42,409 nt of DNA, from contig NZ_LMSB01000019.1 of NCBI RefSeq assembly GCF_001428005.1, forward strand, positions 60,011 through 102,419, given 5' to 3'. Position numbers and translations under genes: made by a program. Below, in pieces: positions 25,027 through 35,422 of this stretch. The notes under the pieces were generated by a model. The model was not told the origin of the DNA, made no database searches, and was given only the letters and a program-made list of their open reading frames with translations. How positions within the stretch are numbered: the stretch's first letter is position 1; each line of letters starts with the position of its first letter. Origin of the DNA: Arthrobacter sp. Soil736 (lineage in GTDB: Bacteria; Actinomycetota; Actinomycetes; Actinomycetales; Micrococcaceae).

Positions 25027-25043
25027 GGACGGCAGTGCCGTCC
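25027..25043. repeat. 17-bp palindrome after ftsZ
   Basis: GGACGGCA (25027-25034) and TGCCGTCC (25036-25043) are exact inverted copies around a single G, in the 69-bp ftsZ-pgeF gap. It could cap or attenuate the ftsZ mRNA; no T-run follows. Confidence 0.4.
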
Positions 25044-25052
25044 GGCGGCCTC

Positions 25053-26285
25053 CTACTTCAGGAAGTCCGGGACATCGAGGTCGTCCGAGCGGCTGCCGGA
25101 CAGGTCAGGCTCAACAACCGACGGAAGGTCGACGTCGAATCCCGAGTCCGCGGGGACCGCTGACTGACGGTGCTGGCCCCAGTTGCTCAGGCCGGCCGCG
25201 CCGACTCCGGCGTGCACGGGGTGGACATGGACCTGCTGGCTGTTCGACGGCGCCTGGCTGGCCGGTGCGCTGGCCGGCACTGCCGGGCGCTGCGGGGCCG
25301 ACTGCGGCAGCGACTGGTCCATGGACGGCGACGTGGCCTTGACGTCGTCGAATCCGGCGGCGATCACCGTAACCCGCGCCTCGTCGCCCAGGGCGTCGTC
25401 GATCACGGCACCGAAGATGATGTTGGCCTCGGGGTGGGCTACTTCCTGCACCAGGCGGGCTGCTTCGTTGATCTCGAACAGGCCCAGATCGGAACCGCCC
25501 TGGATGGAAAGCAGGACGCCGTGGGCACCGTCAATGGAAGCTTCCAGCAGCGGCGAGGCGATGGCCAACTCGGCGGCCTTGACCGCCCGGTCTTCGCCCC
25601 GCGCCGAACCGATGCCCATGAGTGCGGATCCCGCACCCTGCATGACCGACTTCACGTCGGCAAAGTCGAGGTTGATCAGGCCCGGCGTAGTGATCAGATC
25701 CGTGATGCCCTGGACACCGGACAGCAGGACCTGGTCCGCGGAGCGGAACGCATCCAGGACGGAGACGTTGCGGTCACTGATGGACAGCAGGCGGTCGTTG
25801 GGGATGACGATCAGGGTGTCCACTTCGTCGCGCAAGGCGTCAATGCCTGCCTCGGCGGAGCCCGCGCGGCGCCTGCCTTCGAAAGTGAACGGGCGCGTCA
25901 CAACGCCGATGGTCAGCGCCCCGAGGGAGCGGGCGATACGGGCAACAACCGGCGCGCCGCCCGTTCCCGTTCCGCCGCCCTCGCCGGCAGTCACGAACAC
26001 CATGTCGGCTCCGCGGAGGACTTCCTCGATCTCGTCGGCGTGATCCTCGGCCGCCTGCTTGCCGACCTCGGGGTTCGCCCCGGCACCAAGGCCGCGCGTC
26101 AGTTCGCGTCCGACGTCAAGCTTCACGTCGGCATCGCTCATCAGCAGGGCCTGGGCATCGGTGTTAATGGCGATGAATTCGACACCGCGGAGACCCACCT
26201 CGATCATGCGGTTGACTGCGTTCACGCCACCGCCGCCGATGCCGACGACCTTGATGACGGCCAAGTAATTCTGCGGAGCTGCCAC
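25053..26285 (-). CDS. ftsZ: Cell division protein FtsZ
   Basis: A 410-residue tubulin-like GTPase that forms the Z-ring. The GTP-binding motifs are [15 protein letters not shown] (13-27) and the tubulin signature GGGTGTGG (103-110). The T7 catalytic loop reads [10 protein letters not shown]. The GTPase core ends near residue 318. A Pro/Ser/Gln-rich linker (about 320-395) leads to the conserved C-terminal peptide DLDVPDFLK, the docking site for SepF. The start is GTG 26285, with AAGGGAC upstream. It has a distinctive AT-rich 187-bp upstream region with an inverted repeat, suggesting its own promoter besides read-through from ftsQ. Confidence 0.98.
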   Translation of the reverse strand: MAAPQNYLAVIKVVGIGGGGVNAVNRMIEVGLRGVEFIAINTDAQALLMSDADVKLDVGRELTRGLGAGANPEVGKQAAEDHADEIEEVLRGADMVFVTAGEGGGTGTGGAPVVARIARSLGALTIGVVTRPFTFEGRRRAGSAEAGIDALRDEVDTLIVIPNDRLLSISDRNVSVLDAFRSADQVLLSGVQGITDLITTPGLINLDFADVKSVMQGAGSALMGIGSARGEDRAVKAAELAIASPLLEASIDGAHGVLLSIQGGSDLGLFEINEAARLVQEVAHPEANIIFGAVIDDALGDEARVTVIAAGFDDVKATSPSMDQSLPQSAPQRPAVPASAPASQAPSNSQQVHVHPVHAGVGAAGLSNWGQHRQSAVPADSGFDVDLPSVVEPDLSGSRSDDLDVPDFLK

Positions 26286-26352
26286 GTTACGTGTCCCTTG
26301 TTCGTGTCCTATTGCGAAAACTGATGGAGTCGAGCTTGAAGTTCCGAACCTT

Positions 26353-26371
26353 AACCTTCGAGTTGAAGGTT
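26353..26371. promoter_or_regulatory. Inverted repeat in the ftsZ promoter region
   Basis: AACCTTC (26353-26359) and GAAGGTT (26365-26371) form an exact 7-bp inverted repeat with a 5-bp spacer. On the minus strand a perfect TTGACA (26379-26384) ends just before it, but no -10 occurs at 16-18 bp. The surrounding 26286-26472 is clearly AT-rich relative to the genes around it. Confidence 0.45.
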
Positions 26372-26472
26372 ATAGTTATGTCAAGTAACTCATCTGTGAC
26401 GCTATTTCCTATGCTTCGTACATTCAATAACCGCCGCCGCGTGTCGTGCTAATCACCGCGAAATAGAGCGGT

Positions 26473-27447
26473 TCAGCGCGTCACCGGATGCCGCGGCACA
26501 CTGACGTCGTAGATGTTGACGGGATTTGCCGGATCGGCCGGAACCTTGAGGAGGGCCTCCAGCACGCGTGCCTTCAGCTCCCTCTCCCCCGCATTGCCCC
26601 AAATGATCGTTTGGCCGTCCACGAGCTTCAGTTCCACGGCGTCCACCGACTTGGCCGAAGCGTTGGAGAGCCTGGCAAGGACAGTGGCGGGAAGCGCGCC
26701 AAGAACCGCGGTGGTCGCCTGGAACAGATCCTTGCCGATCGTGCCGGCTCCGCCGTCGATGACCGGCAGCTTCACCGATTCCGGATCGGCCGTGGCGCCG
26801 AGCCGCACGCCGTCCACATCCACGAGCAGGTACTCTTTGCCGCGCTTGACCAGTGCCACAGGCACCCGCTCATGCACCTGGACCACGAGGACGGAAGGCG
26901 GGTGCGCCTGGGTGGTCACCGATTTGATCTGGACGAGCGGCTTCAGCAGTGCGTTGACGTCCTCATCGCTCACCTGCGGCAGCGGCGTACCCAGAAGCGG
27001 TTTGAGTGCCGCCTGGATCTGGACCGGTTTGAGCAGCTTGGTGCCGCTGACCGTCACCGTCCGGACGGCGAGCACCGGGGAGTAGACCGCGGCCAGCAGC
27101 AGGCCCGCAACAAGGGCGGCAACGATGCACGACGCCACGATGATATTGCGCCTGAGGCGTTTGCCCTTGGGCTCGGGAAAGGCGAGAACGTTGCCCGGTT
27201 CGGCTTTGCCGCCGGACGCCTGCCCGGCCGCCTGCTTCCCGGACGCCTGCCCCGCCGCCTGCTTCCCGGACGCCTCCCCCACCGCCTGCTTCCCAGGCGC
27301 CTGCCCGGCCGGCTGAGCGGATGGCTGCACGGGTGCGCTCTTGGACGCCGAGATCACGCCCGGCTGCGTCGCCTCGCGCGATTCCGGCGCCTTGTCCCGG
27401 CTCCCCGGCCGCACGGGCTTGTAGGTGGGGCGGCGGCTGCTAGCCAC
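26473..27447 (-). CDS. ftsQ: Cell division protein FtsQ (POTRA)
   Basis: A 324-residue bitopic divisome protein linking FtsL and the septal synthase. A long cytoplasmic N terminus (1-100) is basic at first and then contains a nine-residue tandem repeat (GKQAAGQAS type, residues 48-80). One membrane helix (101-122, NIIVASCIVAALVAGLLLAA) follows. The POTRA domain begins VLAVRTVTVSGTKLLKPVQIQAAL, and the FtsQ-type beta domain ends near DVSVPRHPVTR. The start is GTG 27447; its first eight bases overlap the murC stop, so translation is coupled. Length and order fit the family; the repeat is the oddity. Confidence 0.95.
   Translation of the reverse strand: MASSRRPTYKPVRPGSRDKAPESREATQPGVISASKSAPVQPSAQPAGQAPGKQAVGEASGKQAAGQASGKQAAGQASGGKAEPGNVLAFPEPKGKRLRRNIIVASCIVAALVAGLLLAAVYSPVLAVRTVTVSGTKLLKPVQIQAALKPLLGTPLPQVSDEDVNALLKPLVQIKSVTTQAHPPSVLVVQVHERVPVALVKRGKEYLLVDVDGVRLGATADPESVKLPVIDGGAGTIGKDLFQATTAVLGALPATVLARLSNASAKSVDAVELKLVDGQTIIWGNAGERELKARVLEALLKVPADPANPVNIYDVSVPRHPVTR
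27213..27320. repeat. 27-bp tandem repeat inside ftsQ
   Basis: Three near-identical units (27213-27239, 27240-27266, 27267-27293) and a decayed fourth (27294-27320) encode the cytoplasmic GKQAAGQAS repeat. Each is exactly nine codons, so unit gain or loss keeps the frame. Confidence 0.85.
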
Positions 27448-28819
27448 TGAGGGACTCCACGATGAGGGGCCCGTAGGCGGTCACGTCCCCGGCCCCCGCG
27501 GTGAGGATGATGTCCCCCGGCTGCGCGGCGGAGGTGACAGCCTCCACGGCCGGGGCGCCGGCTTCGACCAGGCGCCCGCCGGGACCCAGGTGTTGGGCGA
27601 TGAGTGCGCTGCTCACACCGGGGATGGGATCTTCCCGGGCAGGGTAGATGTCCAGCACCAGGGCGGTGTCGGCTGCGTTGAGGGCGTCGGCGAAGTCCGC
27701 GGCGAATTCCCTCGTCCTGGAGAACAGGTGCGGCTGGAAGAGCACGTGGACCTTGTGGGTGCCGGCAACAGAGCGGGCGGCCGCAAGTGCCGCGCGGACC
27801 TCCGTGGGGTGGTGGGCGTAGTCGTCGTAGACCCGCACTCCCCTGCCCTCTCCCTTGAACTCAAACCGCCGGGACGCACCGGAGAAACCTGCCAGGGCCG
27901 CGGCGGCGGAGCCTGCCTCGACGCCCAGTTCAAGTGCCACGGCCATCGCCGCCGCAGCGTTGAGCGCGTTGTGCCGCCCCGGCACCTGCAGGGTGAGGGG
28001 AAACTGCCCGGCCGCCGTCGAAATCGCGACGTCGCCGGGGCCGCCGTCGTGCAGCCTGAGGTCGGCGGCATCAGAGGTGCCGTAAAGGACAACACGGGTG
28101 TTTCCGCGTTCACGTGTGCGGAGGGCCAGCGCCAGCGCTCCGGCGTCGTCCGCGCACGCCACCAGCACGCCTTCCGGGGGCAGCAGGGCCGTGAAGCGGT
28201 CGAACGATTCGTACACTGCCTCGGCCGTGCCGTAATGGTCCAGGTGGTCCGGTTCAACGTTCGTGACGACGGCGATCCGCGGGCGGTAGTTCAGGAACGA
28301 CCCGTCGGATTCGTCGGCCTCAGCCACGAACACGTTGGTACTGCCGTTCGCGGCGTTGACGCCGAGCGCCGGGACGTTGGCGCCGATGGCGAAGGAGGGA
28401 TCCAGGCCGGCGCCCTGCAGCAGCACGGTGATCATGGACGTCGTGGTGGACTTCCCGTGCGTGCCGGCCACGGTGACCACGAGGTCGTCGGCCATGGTGG
28501 CCGCCAGGGCCTCGGAGCGGTGCAGGACCGGAAGCCCGGCAGCCCTCGCGGCGGCAAGTTCGGGGTTGTCAGCGCGAATGGCGGAACCTGCCACGACGGT
28601 CTGGGCGTCGCCCAGGTTCGCCGCGGCGTACCCGACCGAAACTTTCGCTCCGGCTGCCGCGAGGTCTGCCATCACCGGCAGGTCCTTGGCATCGGATCCG
28701 CTCACCGGCACGCCGCGGGCCACCATAATCCTGGCCACGGCGGACATGCCCACCCCGCCGATCCCGATGAAGTGCACGCGGCCAAGCGCGTCCTGGCGAA
28801 GTGGGCCGTTGCTGGTCAT
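27440..28819 (-). CDS. murC: UDP-N-acetylmuramate--L-alanine ligase
   Basis: A 459-residue ATP-dependent ligase that adds the first amino acid, L-alanine, to UDP-MurNAc. The N-terminal nucleotide-sugar domain carries [17 protein letters not shown], the central domain the ATP loop [14 protein letters not shown] (about 117-130), followed by [10 protein letters not shown] and [13 protein letters not shown]. The C-terminal domain has [25 protein letters not shown], the family's HHP motif. ATG 28819 overlaps the murG stop by four bases (ATGA). It likewise overlaps ftsQ. No residue loss was noticed. Confidence 0.98.
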   Translation of the reverse strand: MTSNGPLRQDALGRVHFIGIGGVGMSAVARIMVARGVPVSGSDAKDLPVMADLAAAGAKVSVGYAAANLGDAQTVVAGSAIRADNPELAAARAAGLPVLHRSEALAATMADDLVVTVAGTHGKSTTTSMITVLLQGAGLDPSFAIGANVPALGVNAANGSTNVFVAEADESDGSFLNYRPRIAVVTNVEPDHLDHYGTAEAVYESFDRFTALLPPEGVLVACADDAGALALALRTRERGNTRVVLYGTSDAADLRLHDGGPGDVAISTAAGQFPLTLQVPGRHNALNAAAAMAVALELGVEAGSAAAALAGFSGASRRFEFKGEGRGVRVYDDYAHHPTEVRAALAAARSVAGTHKVHVLFQPHLFSRTREFAADFADALNAADTALVLDIYPAREDPIPGVSSALIAQHLGPGGRLVEAGAPAVEAVTSAAQPGDIILTAGAGDVTAYGPLIVESLSG

Positions 28820-29916
28820 TTGGATACCGCTTCCAGTACAAGATCGGCCATGAGCCGATCGGCATTCCTGATGCCGAGGTTTTCGGAGTTCGCCGCCATG
28901 GAGCCGAGCCTGGCCCGGTCCGTGAGCAGCGGAATGAGCTGGGTCCGGACCCAGTCGGGGGTGAAGTCCCGGTCCGCCACCATCAGGGCGCCCCCGGCCT
29001 TCACGAGTCCGTCCGCGTTCAGTGCCTGCTCGCCGTTGCCGATGGGCAGCGGCACGAAGACTGCAGGAACGCCGACGGCGGCCACCTCGCTCACCGTGGC
29101 CGCTCCGGCCCGGGCGAGCAGCAGGTCCGCCGCGGCGTAGACCGTTTCCATGCCGTCCACGTATTCGCGCTGCCGGTAGCCGTCGGCCTGCAGGGGATTG
29201 CCTCCGCTGTCCTCAACCGACTTTCCACGTCCGGTGATGTGGAGCGTCTGAATTCCTGCGTCCGCCAAGGCCTGGAGGGAGGCGGCCACCGTCCGGTTGA
29301 TGCTTTGGGCTCCGGACGAGCCGCCGGTCACGATCAGCACCGGCTTGTCCGGCTGCAGGCCCAGGGCGCCGATGGCGTTGTCGCGCGCGGTGGCCCGGAC
29401 CAGCGCGGAGATTTCACGGCGCATCGGCATGCCGACATGCCGGGCGTTCTTCAGCGGCGTGCCGGCGAAGGCCACGGCCACGTGCCTGCTCAGCCGCGCA
29501 CCCACCCTGTTGGCCAGGCCGGGCCGGGTGTTGGCTTCGTGGATGACGATCGGAATCCTGCGCCTCCAGGCGGCCAGGTACATCGGCGTGCAGACGTAAC
29601 CCCCGACTCCAACGAGGACGTCCGCCTTGGCGTCATCGAGGATGCGTCCGGCCTGCTTCACGGCACCGGCCAGGCGGCCGGGCAGGCGCAGGAGGTCCAC
29701 GGAGGGCCGGCGCGGAAACGGGACACGGTCAATGGTGGCGAGCTCCAGGCCCGCGGCCGGAACCAGCCGGGTCTCCATGCCGGCGGAGGTTCCCACGGCC
29801 AGCAGCCGGGCATCGGGACGCGCATCACGGATGGCGGCGGCGATGGCCAGTAGCGGATTTATATGGCCTGCCGTTCCGCCGCCGGCGAGGACCACGGACA
29901 ATGACTCGGTTTTCAT
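28816..29916 (-). CDS. murG: UDP-GlcNAc:lipid I GlcNAc transferase
   Basis: A 366-residue GT-B glycosyltransferase at the cytoplasmic membrane face that converts lipid I to lipid II. The N-terminal glycine-rich loop is [17 protein letters not shown] (9-25). Other signatures are [42 protein letters not shown], and in the C-terminal donor domain [12 protein letters not shown] and [32 protein letters not shown], whose alanine/glutamate-rich helix binds UDP-GlcNAc. ATG 29916 is ten bases after the ftsW stop. Confidence 0.98.
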   Translation of the reverse strand: MKTESLSVVLAGGGTAGHINPLLAIAAAIRDARPDARLLAVGTSAGMETRLVPAAGLELATIDRVPFPRRPSVDLLRLPGRLAGAVKQAGRILDDAKADVLVGVGGYVCTPMYLAAWRRRIPIVIHEANTRPGLANRVGARLSRHVAVAFAGTPLKNARHVGMPMRREISALVRATARDNAIGALGLQPDKPVLIVTGGSSGAQSINRTVAASLQALADAGIQTLHITGRGKSVEDSGGNPLQADGYRQREYVDGMETVYAAADLLLARAGAATVSEVAAVGVPAVFVPLPIGNGEQALNADGLVKAGGALMVADRDFTPDWVRTQLIPLLTDRARLGSMAANSENLGIRNADRLMADLVLEAVSK

Positions 29917-29926
29917 CAGGTGCTGT

Positions 29927-31267
29927 TTACGCTTTCGTACGGGGTTTCTTGCGTCCGGGCTTCCGGAGCGGGCCGAGCAGTTTCCGGGGCCGAAGGTTGG
30001 GCGCCATCTGGACCCGGGCCAGTGACAACACTACGCCGATTGCGCAGAGCGACATGAGCAGGGCCGATCCGCCGTAGGAAATGAACGGCAGCGGAACACC
30101 AATCACCGGGACCAGGCCTGTGACCACTGCCATGTTGACCGTTGCCTGGCCCAGCAGCCACACCATGATGGTGCCTGCGAGGACCCGGTGGAACAGGTCC
30201 TCCTGCGCCACCACCACACGGTAGATCGCGGCGCCCAGGATGGCGAAGAGAATCAGTACGACGACGGTCCCCACCAGCCCGAGTTCCTCGCCGATGATGG
30301 CGAAGATGAAGTCGTTGTGGGCTTCGGGGATCCAGCTGTACTTCTGCCGGCTCTGCCCGAGCCCGACGCCGAACCAGCCGCCGGAGGCCAGCCCGTACAG
30401 GCCGTTGGTTGACTGGTAGTTGGCGTCGGTGCCGTCACCGCAGGACTGTCCCGTCCACCACGAGGTAATGCGGCACATGCGGTTTGAGCTGGTCATGGCC
30501 ATGACCGCCGTCGCTGCCATGCCGGCGATCGCCGCGAAGCCGAACAGGTACAGCCGCACGCCGGCGAAAAACAGGGCCGCGGCCATGATCATCATGATGA
30601 TCATGCCGGTGCCAAGGTCGTTGCCGGCAAGAACCAGTCCGATGACGCCCAGCGCGAGCGGGACCACCGGGATGACGGCATGCTGCCAACGCTGGAGCAG
30701 CCGCGATTTTTTGGCCAGCACCGTGGCCATCCACAGCGCCAGGGCAAGCTTGGCCGCCTCGGACGGCTGCAGGGTGAAGAACGGGCCCACCTCGATCCAG
30801 TTCTTGTTGCCGTTGACGCTGGTGCCGATCAACAGGACCAGCCCGAGCAGGCCGTACGCCAGGATGATGCCCGGCCACGCAAGGCGCTTCAGCCAGACCA
30901 CGTTGATCCGGGACAGCATGAACATCAGGAAGATGCCGATCCCCGCGAACAGCCCCTGCTTGAGGGCAGCCGTGTAGGGCGACTCCCCCGCCGCGATGGC
31001 CTCCACGCTGGATGCCGAGAGCACCATCATGATGCCGATGGCCGTCAGGGCGAGGGTGGTGCCAAGGATGAGGTAGTACGTTGAGCCGTTGCGCGACTTC
31101 CCGGTTCCCTCAAGGGCTGACCAGAAAGTGCGGTACCAGCGCAGCAGCCCGGCAACCGCAGGAGGCTTCGGCCCCGGGTCTTTGCCGGCGGTCTTCACGG
31201 CAGCCCCACGAGCCGTGTCCGCGGTTCGCGCTCTGGCGGCCGCGGGACGTGTGGGCGTGCTGACCAT
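29927..31267 (-). CDS. ftsW: SEDS glycosyltransferase FtsW
   Basis: A 446-residue SEDS-family peptidoglycan polymerase that works with FtsI at the septum. About ten hydrophobic segments are visible after a basic, Ala/Pro-rich cytoplasmic N terminus (1-65). The catalytic-loop region reads [20 protein letters not shown], with the Asp of HND corresponding to the essential SEDS aspartate. The end carries [15 protein letters not shown], the family's P-F-x-S-Y-G-G signature. An extracytoplasmic loop has two cysteines in [13 protein letters not shown], possibly a disulfide. ATG 31267 lies two bases after the murD stop, with GGAG immediately before that stop, so the genes are coupled. Confidence 0.97.
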   Translation of the reverse strand: MVSTPTRPAAARARTADTARGAAVKTAGKDPGPKPPAVAGLLRWYRTFWSALEGTGKSRNGSTYYLILGTTLALTAIGIMMVLSASSVEAIAAGESPYTAALKQGLFAGIGIFLMFMLSRINVVWLKRLAWPGIILAYGLLGLVLLIGTSVNGNKNWIEVGPFFTLQPSEAAKLALALWMATVLAKKSRLLQRWQHAVIPVVPLALGVIGLVLAGNDLGTGMIIMMIMAAALFFAGVRLYLFGFAAIAGMAATAVMAMTSSNRMCRITSWWTGQSCGDGTDANYQSTNGLYGLASGGWFGVGLGQSRQKYSWIPEAHNDFIFAIIGEELGLVGTVVVLILFAILGAAIYRVVVAQEDLFHRVLAGTIMVWLLGQATVNMAVVTGLVPVIGVPLPFISYGGSALLMSLCAIGVVLSLARVQMAPNLRPRKLLGPLRKPGRKKPRTKA

Positions 31268-31269
31268 TC

Positions 31270-32844
31270 TTACTCCTTGCCGGTCTGGGCCTGCCCTTCC
31301 ACGAGCTCGCGGACTGCTTCGATGAAGGCGTCGCCACGGTGAGCATAGGAAGAGAACTGATCCATGGAAGCAGCCGCCGGGGCCATGAGCACAGTGTCAC
31401 CCGAGGTGGCAAGCTGCGCCGCCGAAGCGACGGCCCGTGCCATCACTTCCTCACCGGTCTCTGGCGAAGCCGGCGCGGCGTCATGTCCGGTTCCGGCAGG
31501 CTGCACCATTTCAGTGTGGCCCGTGGCCGGCCGTATGACGGGGACATCGGGAGCGTGTCGCTGCAGGGAGTCTTCCAGTGCCGCCGTGTCGGTGCCGATG
31601 AGCACCACGCCCTTGAGCCGGCCGGAGTTGTCGCGCACGAGTTCGTCGTAGTTGACGCCCTTGGACAGGCCGCCGGCGATCCAGACCACCGGGTCGAAGG
31701 CGGACAGTGATGCGGCTGCGGCGTGCGGATTGGTGGCTTTTGAGTCGTTGATCCAGAGCACGCCGTTCTGCTTGGCCACGGGCTGGATGCGGTGGCTTCC
31801 CGGAATGTAGGCCCTCAGCCCCTGCCTGACATGCTCGGGCTTGAGCCCGTAGGCCCGCACCAGCCCGGCGGCCGCCAGCGCGTTGGCCACCATGTGGCGC
31901 GGAGCCACCGGTCCGAGATCCGACATCGACGCCAGCTCGGCAGCGCTGTCCTTGCGCTCGGCGATGAACGCCCGGTCCACCAGCAGGCCCTCGACGACGC
32001 CCAGCATGCTGATGGCCGGGGTGAGGGTGGTGAAGCCGACGGCGCGGCAGCCTTCCACGACATCCGCGTTCTCCACCATGCGTTCGGTTTCGATCTGCTC
32101 GGCGTTGTAGATGCAGGCTTTCTGGGTGTGTTCGTAAATCTTTGCCTTGTCGGCGAGGTACGACGTGTACGAGCCGTGCCAGTCCACGTGGTCCTCGGCC
32201 ACGTTGAGGCAGACACTCGCCACGGCGGACACGGATTCGCACCAGTGCAGCTGGAAGCTGGAAAGCTCCACCGCCAGGACGTCGTATTCGACCGGATCCC
32301 GAAGGGCGTCGAGGATGGGGGTGCCCACGTTTCCGACGGCCAGGGCCTTGAGCCCGGCTGCGCGCAGCATCGATTCGGTCAGGCCGACCGTCGTCGTCTT
32401 TCCGTTCGTGCCGGTGATGGTCAGCCAGTCAGCCGTCTTGCGGCCCTCGCGGACGCGCAGGCGCCAGGCGAGCTCGACGTCGCCCCACACCGGGATGTGC
32501 GCGCGCTTGGCGGCCGCCAGCAGGGCCTGGTCCGGCCGCCAGCCCGGCGACGTCACGATCAGGTCCGGCTTCATTCCGTCGATCTTCGGCACGGAGCGGA
32601 CGGCGCTTTCGCCCAGCAGAACATCCACGGCTCCGACGATCCTGAGGGTATCCGCCTTGGCGTTGGCGATGTCGGTGGCGGAGGCATCCACCACCACCAC
32701 ACGGGCTCCCAGCTCAATCAGTGTGTCCGCAGCAGCGAAGCCTGAGACGCCGATTCCGGTGACCACCACGCGAAGTCCGGCCCAGTCGGAGTCCCAGCTG
32801 ACGAGGTCTTTGAGCCTGTCGGCGGCGGATTCGTTGCTGCTCAC
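31270..32844 (-). CDS. murD: UDP-N-acetylmuramoyl-L-alanine--D-glutamate ligase
   Basis: This ligase adds D-glutamate to UDP-MurNAc-L-Ala. With the GTG at 32844 it has 524 residues, longer than the ~450 of most MurD. The N-terminal Rossmann domain has [18 protein letters not shown], the ATP loop is [14 protein letters not shown], and the C-terminal part has [25 protein letters not shown] and [12 protein letters not shown]. The extra length comes from an insertion with the Gly/Pro-rich [20 protein letters not shown] near the C terminus and from a longer central loop. I chose GTG 32844 because it overlaps the mraY stop as GTGA; an ATG at 32859 would add five residues. Confidence 0.96.
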   Translation of the reverse strand: MSSNESAADRLKDLVSWDSDWAGLRVVVTGIGVSGFAAADTLIELGARVVVVDASATDIANAKADTLRIVGAVDVLLGESAVRSVPKIDGMKPDLIVTSPGWRPDQALLAAAKRAHIPVWGDVELAWRLRVREGRKTADWLTITGTNGKTTTVGLTESMLRAAGLKALAVGNVGTPILDALRDPVEYDVLAVELSSFQLHWCESVSAVASVCLNVAEDHVDWHGSYTSYLADKAKIYEHTQKACIYNAEQIETERMVENADVVEGCRAVGFTTLTPAISMLGVVEGLLVDRAFIAERKDSAAELASMSDLGPVAPRHMVANALAAAGLVRAYGLKPEHVRQGLRAYIPGSHRIQPVAKQNGVLWINDSKATNPHAAAASLSAFDPVVWIAGGLSKGVNYDELVRDNSGRLKGVVLIGTDTAALEDSLQRHAPDVPVIRPATGHTEMVQPAGTGHDAAPASPETGEEVMARAVASAAQLATSGDTVLMAPAAASMDQFSSYAHRGDAFIEAVRELVEGQAQTGKE

Positions 32845-33950
32845 AGCAGGACCACCCATTCTGCGTAGAAGATGCCCAGACCCGCGGCCACGAAAAGTCC
32901 GGCCAGTATCCAGAACCGGACAACGACGGTGACTTCCGCCCAGCCCTTGAGTTCGAAGTGGTGCTGCAACGGAGCCATCTTAAAGAATCTCTTGCCCTTG
33001 GTGATCTTGAAGTAGCCCACCTGAATGATGACCGAGAGCGTGATGAGCACGAACAGGCCACCGATGAAGGCGAGCAGCAGTTCGGTGCGCGACAGGATGG
33101 CGAACCCGGCGATGGCCCCGCCGATGGCCAGGGATCCTGTGTCGCCCATGAAGATCTTGGCGGGTGAGGTGTTCCACCACAGGAAGCCGACCAGCGCCGC
33201 GCTCATGATGGCGGCAAGCAGCGCGAGGTCCAGCGGGTCCCGCACGGAGTAACAGCCGCTCCCGGCCTGGCGGGGCGAACCACACGCCTGGTTGCTCTGC
33301 CAGATGCCCATCAGGGTGTATGCGCCGAAGACCATCACCGCGGCGCCCGCGGCCAGTCCGTCCAGCCCGTCCGTCAGGTTGACGCCGTTCGTGGCGGCGG
33401 TGACGATCAGGTTGGACCAGAGCACAAAGAGGATCGCGCCGAGCACCGAGCCGCCGAAGGCGAGGTCCAGCCACGGGATGTCGCGGACCAGGGAAATCTT
33501 GGTGGACGCCGGGGAGAGCCCGTCCGGGTCCGGGAAGTACAGCGCCAGCACGGCAAAGATGACGCCCACGGCGGCCTGGAGAATCAGCTTGGCCTTGGCG
33601 TTCAGGCCGAGGCTGCGCTGGCGGGAGATCTTGATGAAGTCGTCCAGGAAACCGACCAGGCCCATGCCCACCATGAGGAACAGGAGGAGCAGGGCGGACG
33701 CCGACGGGCCCGCCGATCTGGGGTTCAGGAGCCACATGATGAGGTGCGTCAGTCCGTAGCTGGCCAGGACCGCCCCCACAACGACGGCGCCGCCCATGGT
33801 GGGCGTGCCGCGCTTTGTGTGGTGTGACGTGGGGCCGTCGTCCCGGATGAACTGGCCGTAGCCCTTGCGGACCAGCAGACGGATGAACAGCGGAGTTCCT
33901 ACCAATGCCATCAGCAGGGCCAGGCCAGCGCCGATAAGAAGTGCAATCAC
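32841..33950 (-). CDS. mraY: Phospho-N-acetylmuramoyl-pentapeptide transferase
   Basis: A 369-residue polytopic enzyme that joins phospho-MurNAc-pentapeptide to undecaprenyl phosphate, giving lipid I. Around ten hydrophobic helices are evident. Signature motifs are [18 protein letters not shown] near the N terminus, [19 protein letters not shown] with the Mg-site Asp-Asp pair, [12 protein letters not shown], the [12 protein letters not shown] loop, and [13 protein letters not shown]. The start is GTG 33950 and overlaps the murF stop by four bases (GTGA). The same kind of overlap links it to murD. Confidence 0.98.
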   Translation of the reverse strand: MIALLIGAGLALLMALVGTPLFIRLLVRKGYGQFIRDDGPTSHHTKRGTPTMGGAVVVGAVLASYGLTHLIMWLLNPRSAGPSASALLLLFLMVGMGLVGFLDDFIKISRQRSLGLNAKAKLILQAAVGVIFAVLALYFPDPDGLSPASTKISLVRDIPWLDLAFGGSVLGAILFVLWSNLIVTAATNGVNLTDGLDGLAAGAAVMVFGAYTLMGIWQSNQACGSPRQAGSGCYSVRDPLDLALLAAIMSAALVGFLWWNTSPAKIFMGDTGSLAIGGAIAGFAILSRTELLLAFIGGLFVLITLSVIIQVGYFKITKGKRFFKMAPLQHHFELKGWAEVTVVVRFWILAGLFVAAGLGIFYAEWVVLL

Positions 33951-35416
33951 AGCAGCTCGCTCCCTTCGTTGGCAGTTGCGCGGTTTTGTGGGGGCAATGC
34001 TATCCGATCGCCCAAATGGCGAAGTCCGATGCTGTTAGAGGATTTGAACAGCACCAGGTCGCCGGGTTCGAGCTGCGCCTGGAGCAGGTCATAGGCTTCG
34101 TCCGCGGTCTCCGCAAAGACGCATTCGTCGCCCCAGGACCCTTCCTGGACGGCCGATACGTACAGCGACCGCGCCTCCCGCCCCACTACCACCAGGCGTG
34201 AGATGTTGAGCCGGACCACCTGGGTGCCCACGGCGGTGTGCTCGCGGATGGAATCCTCGCCAAGTTCGAGCATGGCTCCGAGGACGGCCCAGGTCCGGCG
34301 CCCCTGGCCGAGGTCGGCAAGGGTCCGGAGTGCTGCCCGCATGGATTCAGGGTTGGCATTGTATGCGTCGTTGATGACGGTGACGCCGTCTGGCCGCTCC
34401 GTCCGTTCCATGCGCCAGCGGCTGGCGGCGGCCTGCGAGCTGAGTGAATCGCCGATGTGTGCGGCCGGGATGCCGGCAGCATGCGCGGCGGCTGCTGCCG
34501 CGAGCAGGTTTGAGACATGGTGTTCTCCGATAAGCCTGCTGCTCACCCGGACAGCCGCCTCCCCCGGCAGTTCAAGGTCGAACTCGGGGTGGCCGGACGC
34601 GTTCGTGTCCAGGTGTTCGGCACGGACAACGGGTCCGCTGGCTTCGGCATTCCGGGCAGAGAAGCCGAGCACGGCGGCGGGAGTGCGCTTCGCCATGGCG
34701 GCAACCCGCGGATCGTCCAGGTTCAGGACGGCGGTACCGGTGGCGCTTAGTGCTTCCACGAGCTCGCCCTTGGCGGCGGCAATATTCTCGACGCCGCCGA
34801 ATTCGCCGGCATGTGCCGTTCCCACGCCCAGCACGACGCCGATCTCCGGGGCGACCATCTCGGCCAGGTACCGGATGTGCCCGATGCCGGTGGCGCCCAT
34901 TTCGATGACGAGGAACCGGGTGTCGAAACCTGCCTGGAACACGGTGAGGGGAACTCCCACCTCACCGTTGTACGACCCCCGGGGCGACACCGTGTTGGCT
35001 TCCGTGGAGAGGATCCCGGCCAGCAGGTCCTTCGTGGTGGTCTTGCCTGCCGAACCGGTGATGCCGATGACGGTGAGCTGTTCGCCGGTGGCCTCGCGGC
35101 GGGCCCGGATCCGCCGGACCTGCTCCGCTGCCATGGCGCCCATGGCCAGTACGGCGTCGTCGACGATCACCGACGGATATATCCGGCCGGCGTCATCGGC
35201 GATTTCGCGTTCGGCGAGGGCCAGCACAGCGCCTTTGGCGAACGCCGCGCCCACGAACGCGTGACCGTCAGCGTTTTCGCCCGCCTTGGCCACGTACAGC
35301 GAACCGTTGATGGCTTCGCGCGAGTCGGTCACCACGGATCCCGGGGTGACGTCGGGGTCGGCAAGCAGGCGGCCGTTGGTGATTTCGGCGATTTCCGCCG
35401 CAGTTAGTGCAATCAT
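33947..35416 (-). CDS. murF: UDP-MurNAc-tripeptide--D-alanyl-D-alanine ligase
   Basis: A 489-residue ATP-dependent ligase that adds the D-Ala-D-Ala dipeptide, completing UDP-MurNAc-pentapeptide. The N-terminal uridine domain has [28 protein letters not shown]. The ATP loop is [21 protein letters not shown], followed by [12 protein letters not shown] and [19 protein letters not shown]. The C-terminal domain has [20 protein letters not shown] and [15 protein letters not shown] 35416 lies six bases after the murE stop. No ddl gene is in the window, so the dipeptide must be made elsewhere. Confidence 0.98.
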   Translation of the reverse strand: MIALTAAEIAEITNGRLLADPDVTPGSVVTDSREAINGSLYVAKAGENADGHAFVGAAFAKGAVLALAEREIADDAGRIYPSVIVDDAVLAMGAMAAEQVRRIRARREATGEQLTVIGITGSAGKTTTKDLLAGILSTEANTVSPRGSYNGEVGVPLTVFQAGFDTRFLVIEMGATGIGHIRYLAEMVAPEIGVVLGVGTAHAGEFGGVENIAAAKGELVEALSATGTAVLNLDDPRVAAMAKRTPAAVLGFSARNAEASGPVVRAEHLDTNASGHPEFDLELPGEAAVRVSSRLIGEHHVSNLLAAAAAAHAAGIPAAHIGDSLSSQAAASRWRMERTERPDGVTVINDAYNANPESMRAALRTLADLGQGRRTWAVLGAMLELGEDSIREHTAVGTQVVRLNISRLVVVGREARSLYVSAVQEGSWGDECVFAETADEAYDLLQAQLEPGDLVLFKSSNSIGLRHLGDRIALPPQNRATANEGSELL

Positions 35417-35422
35417 GTCGGT

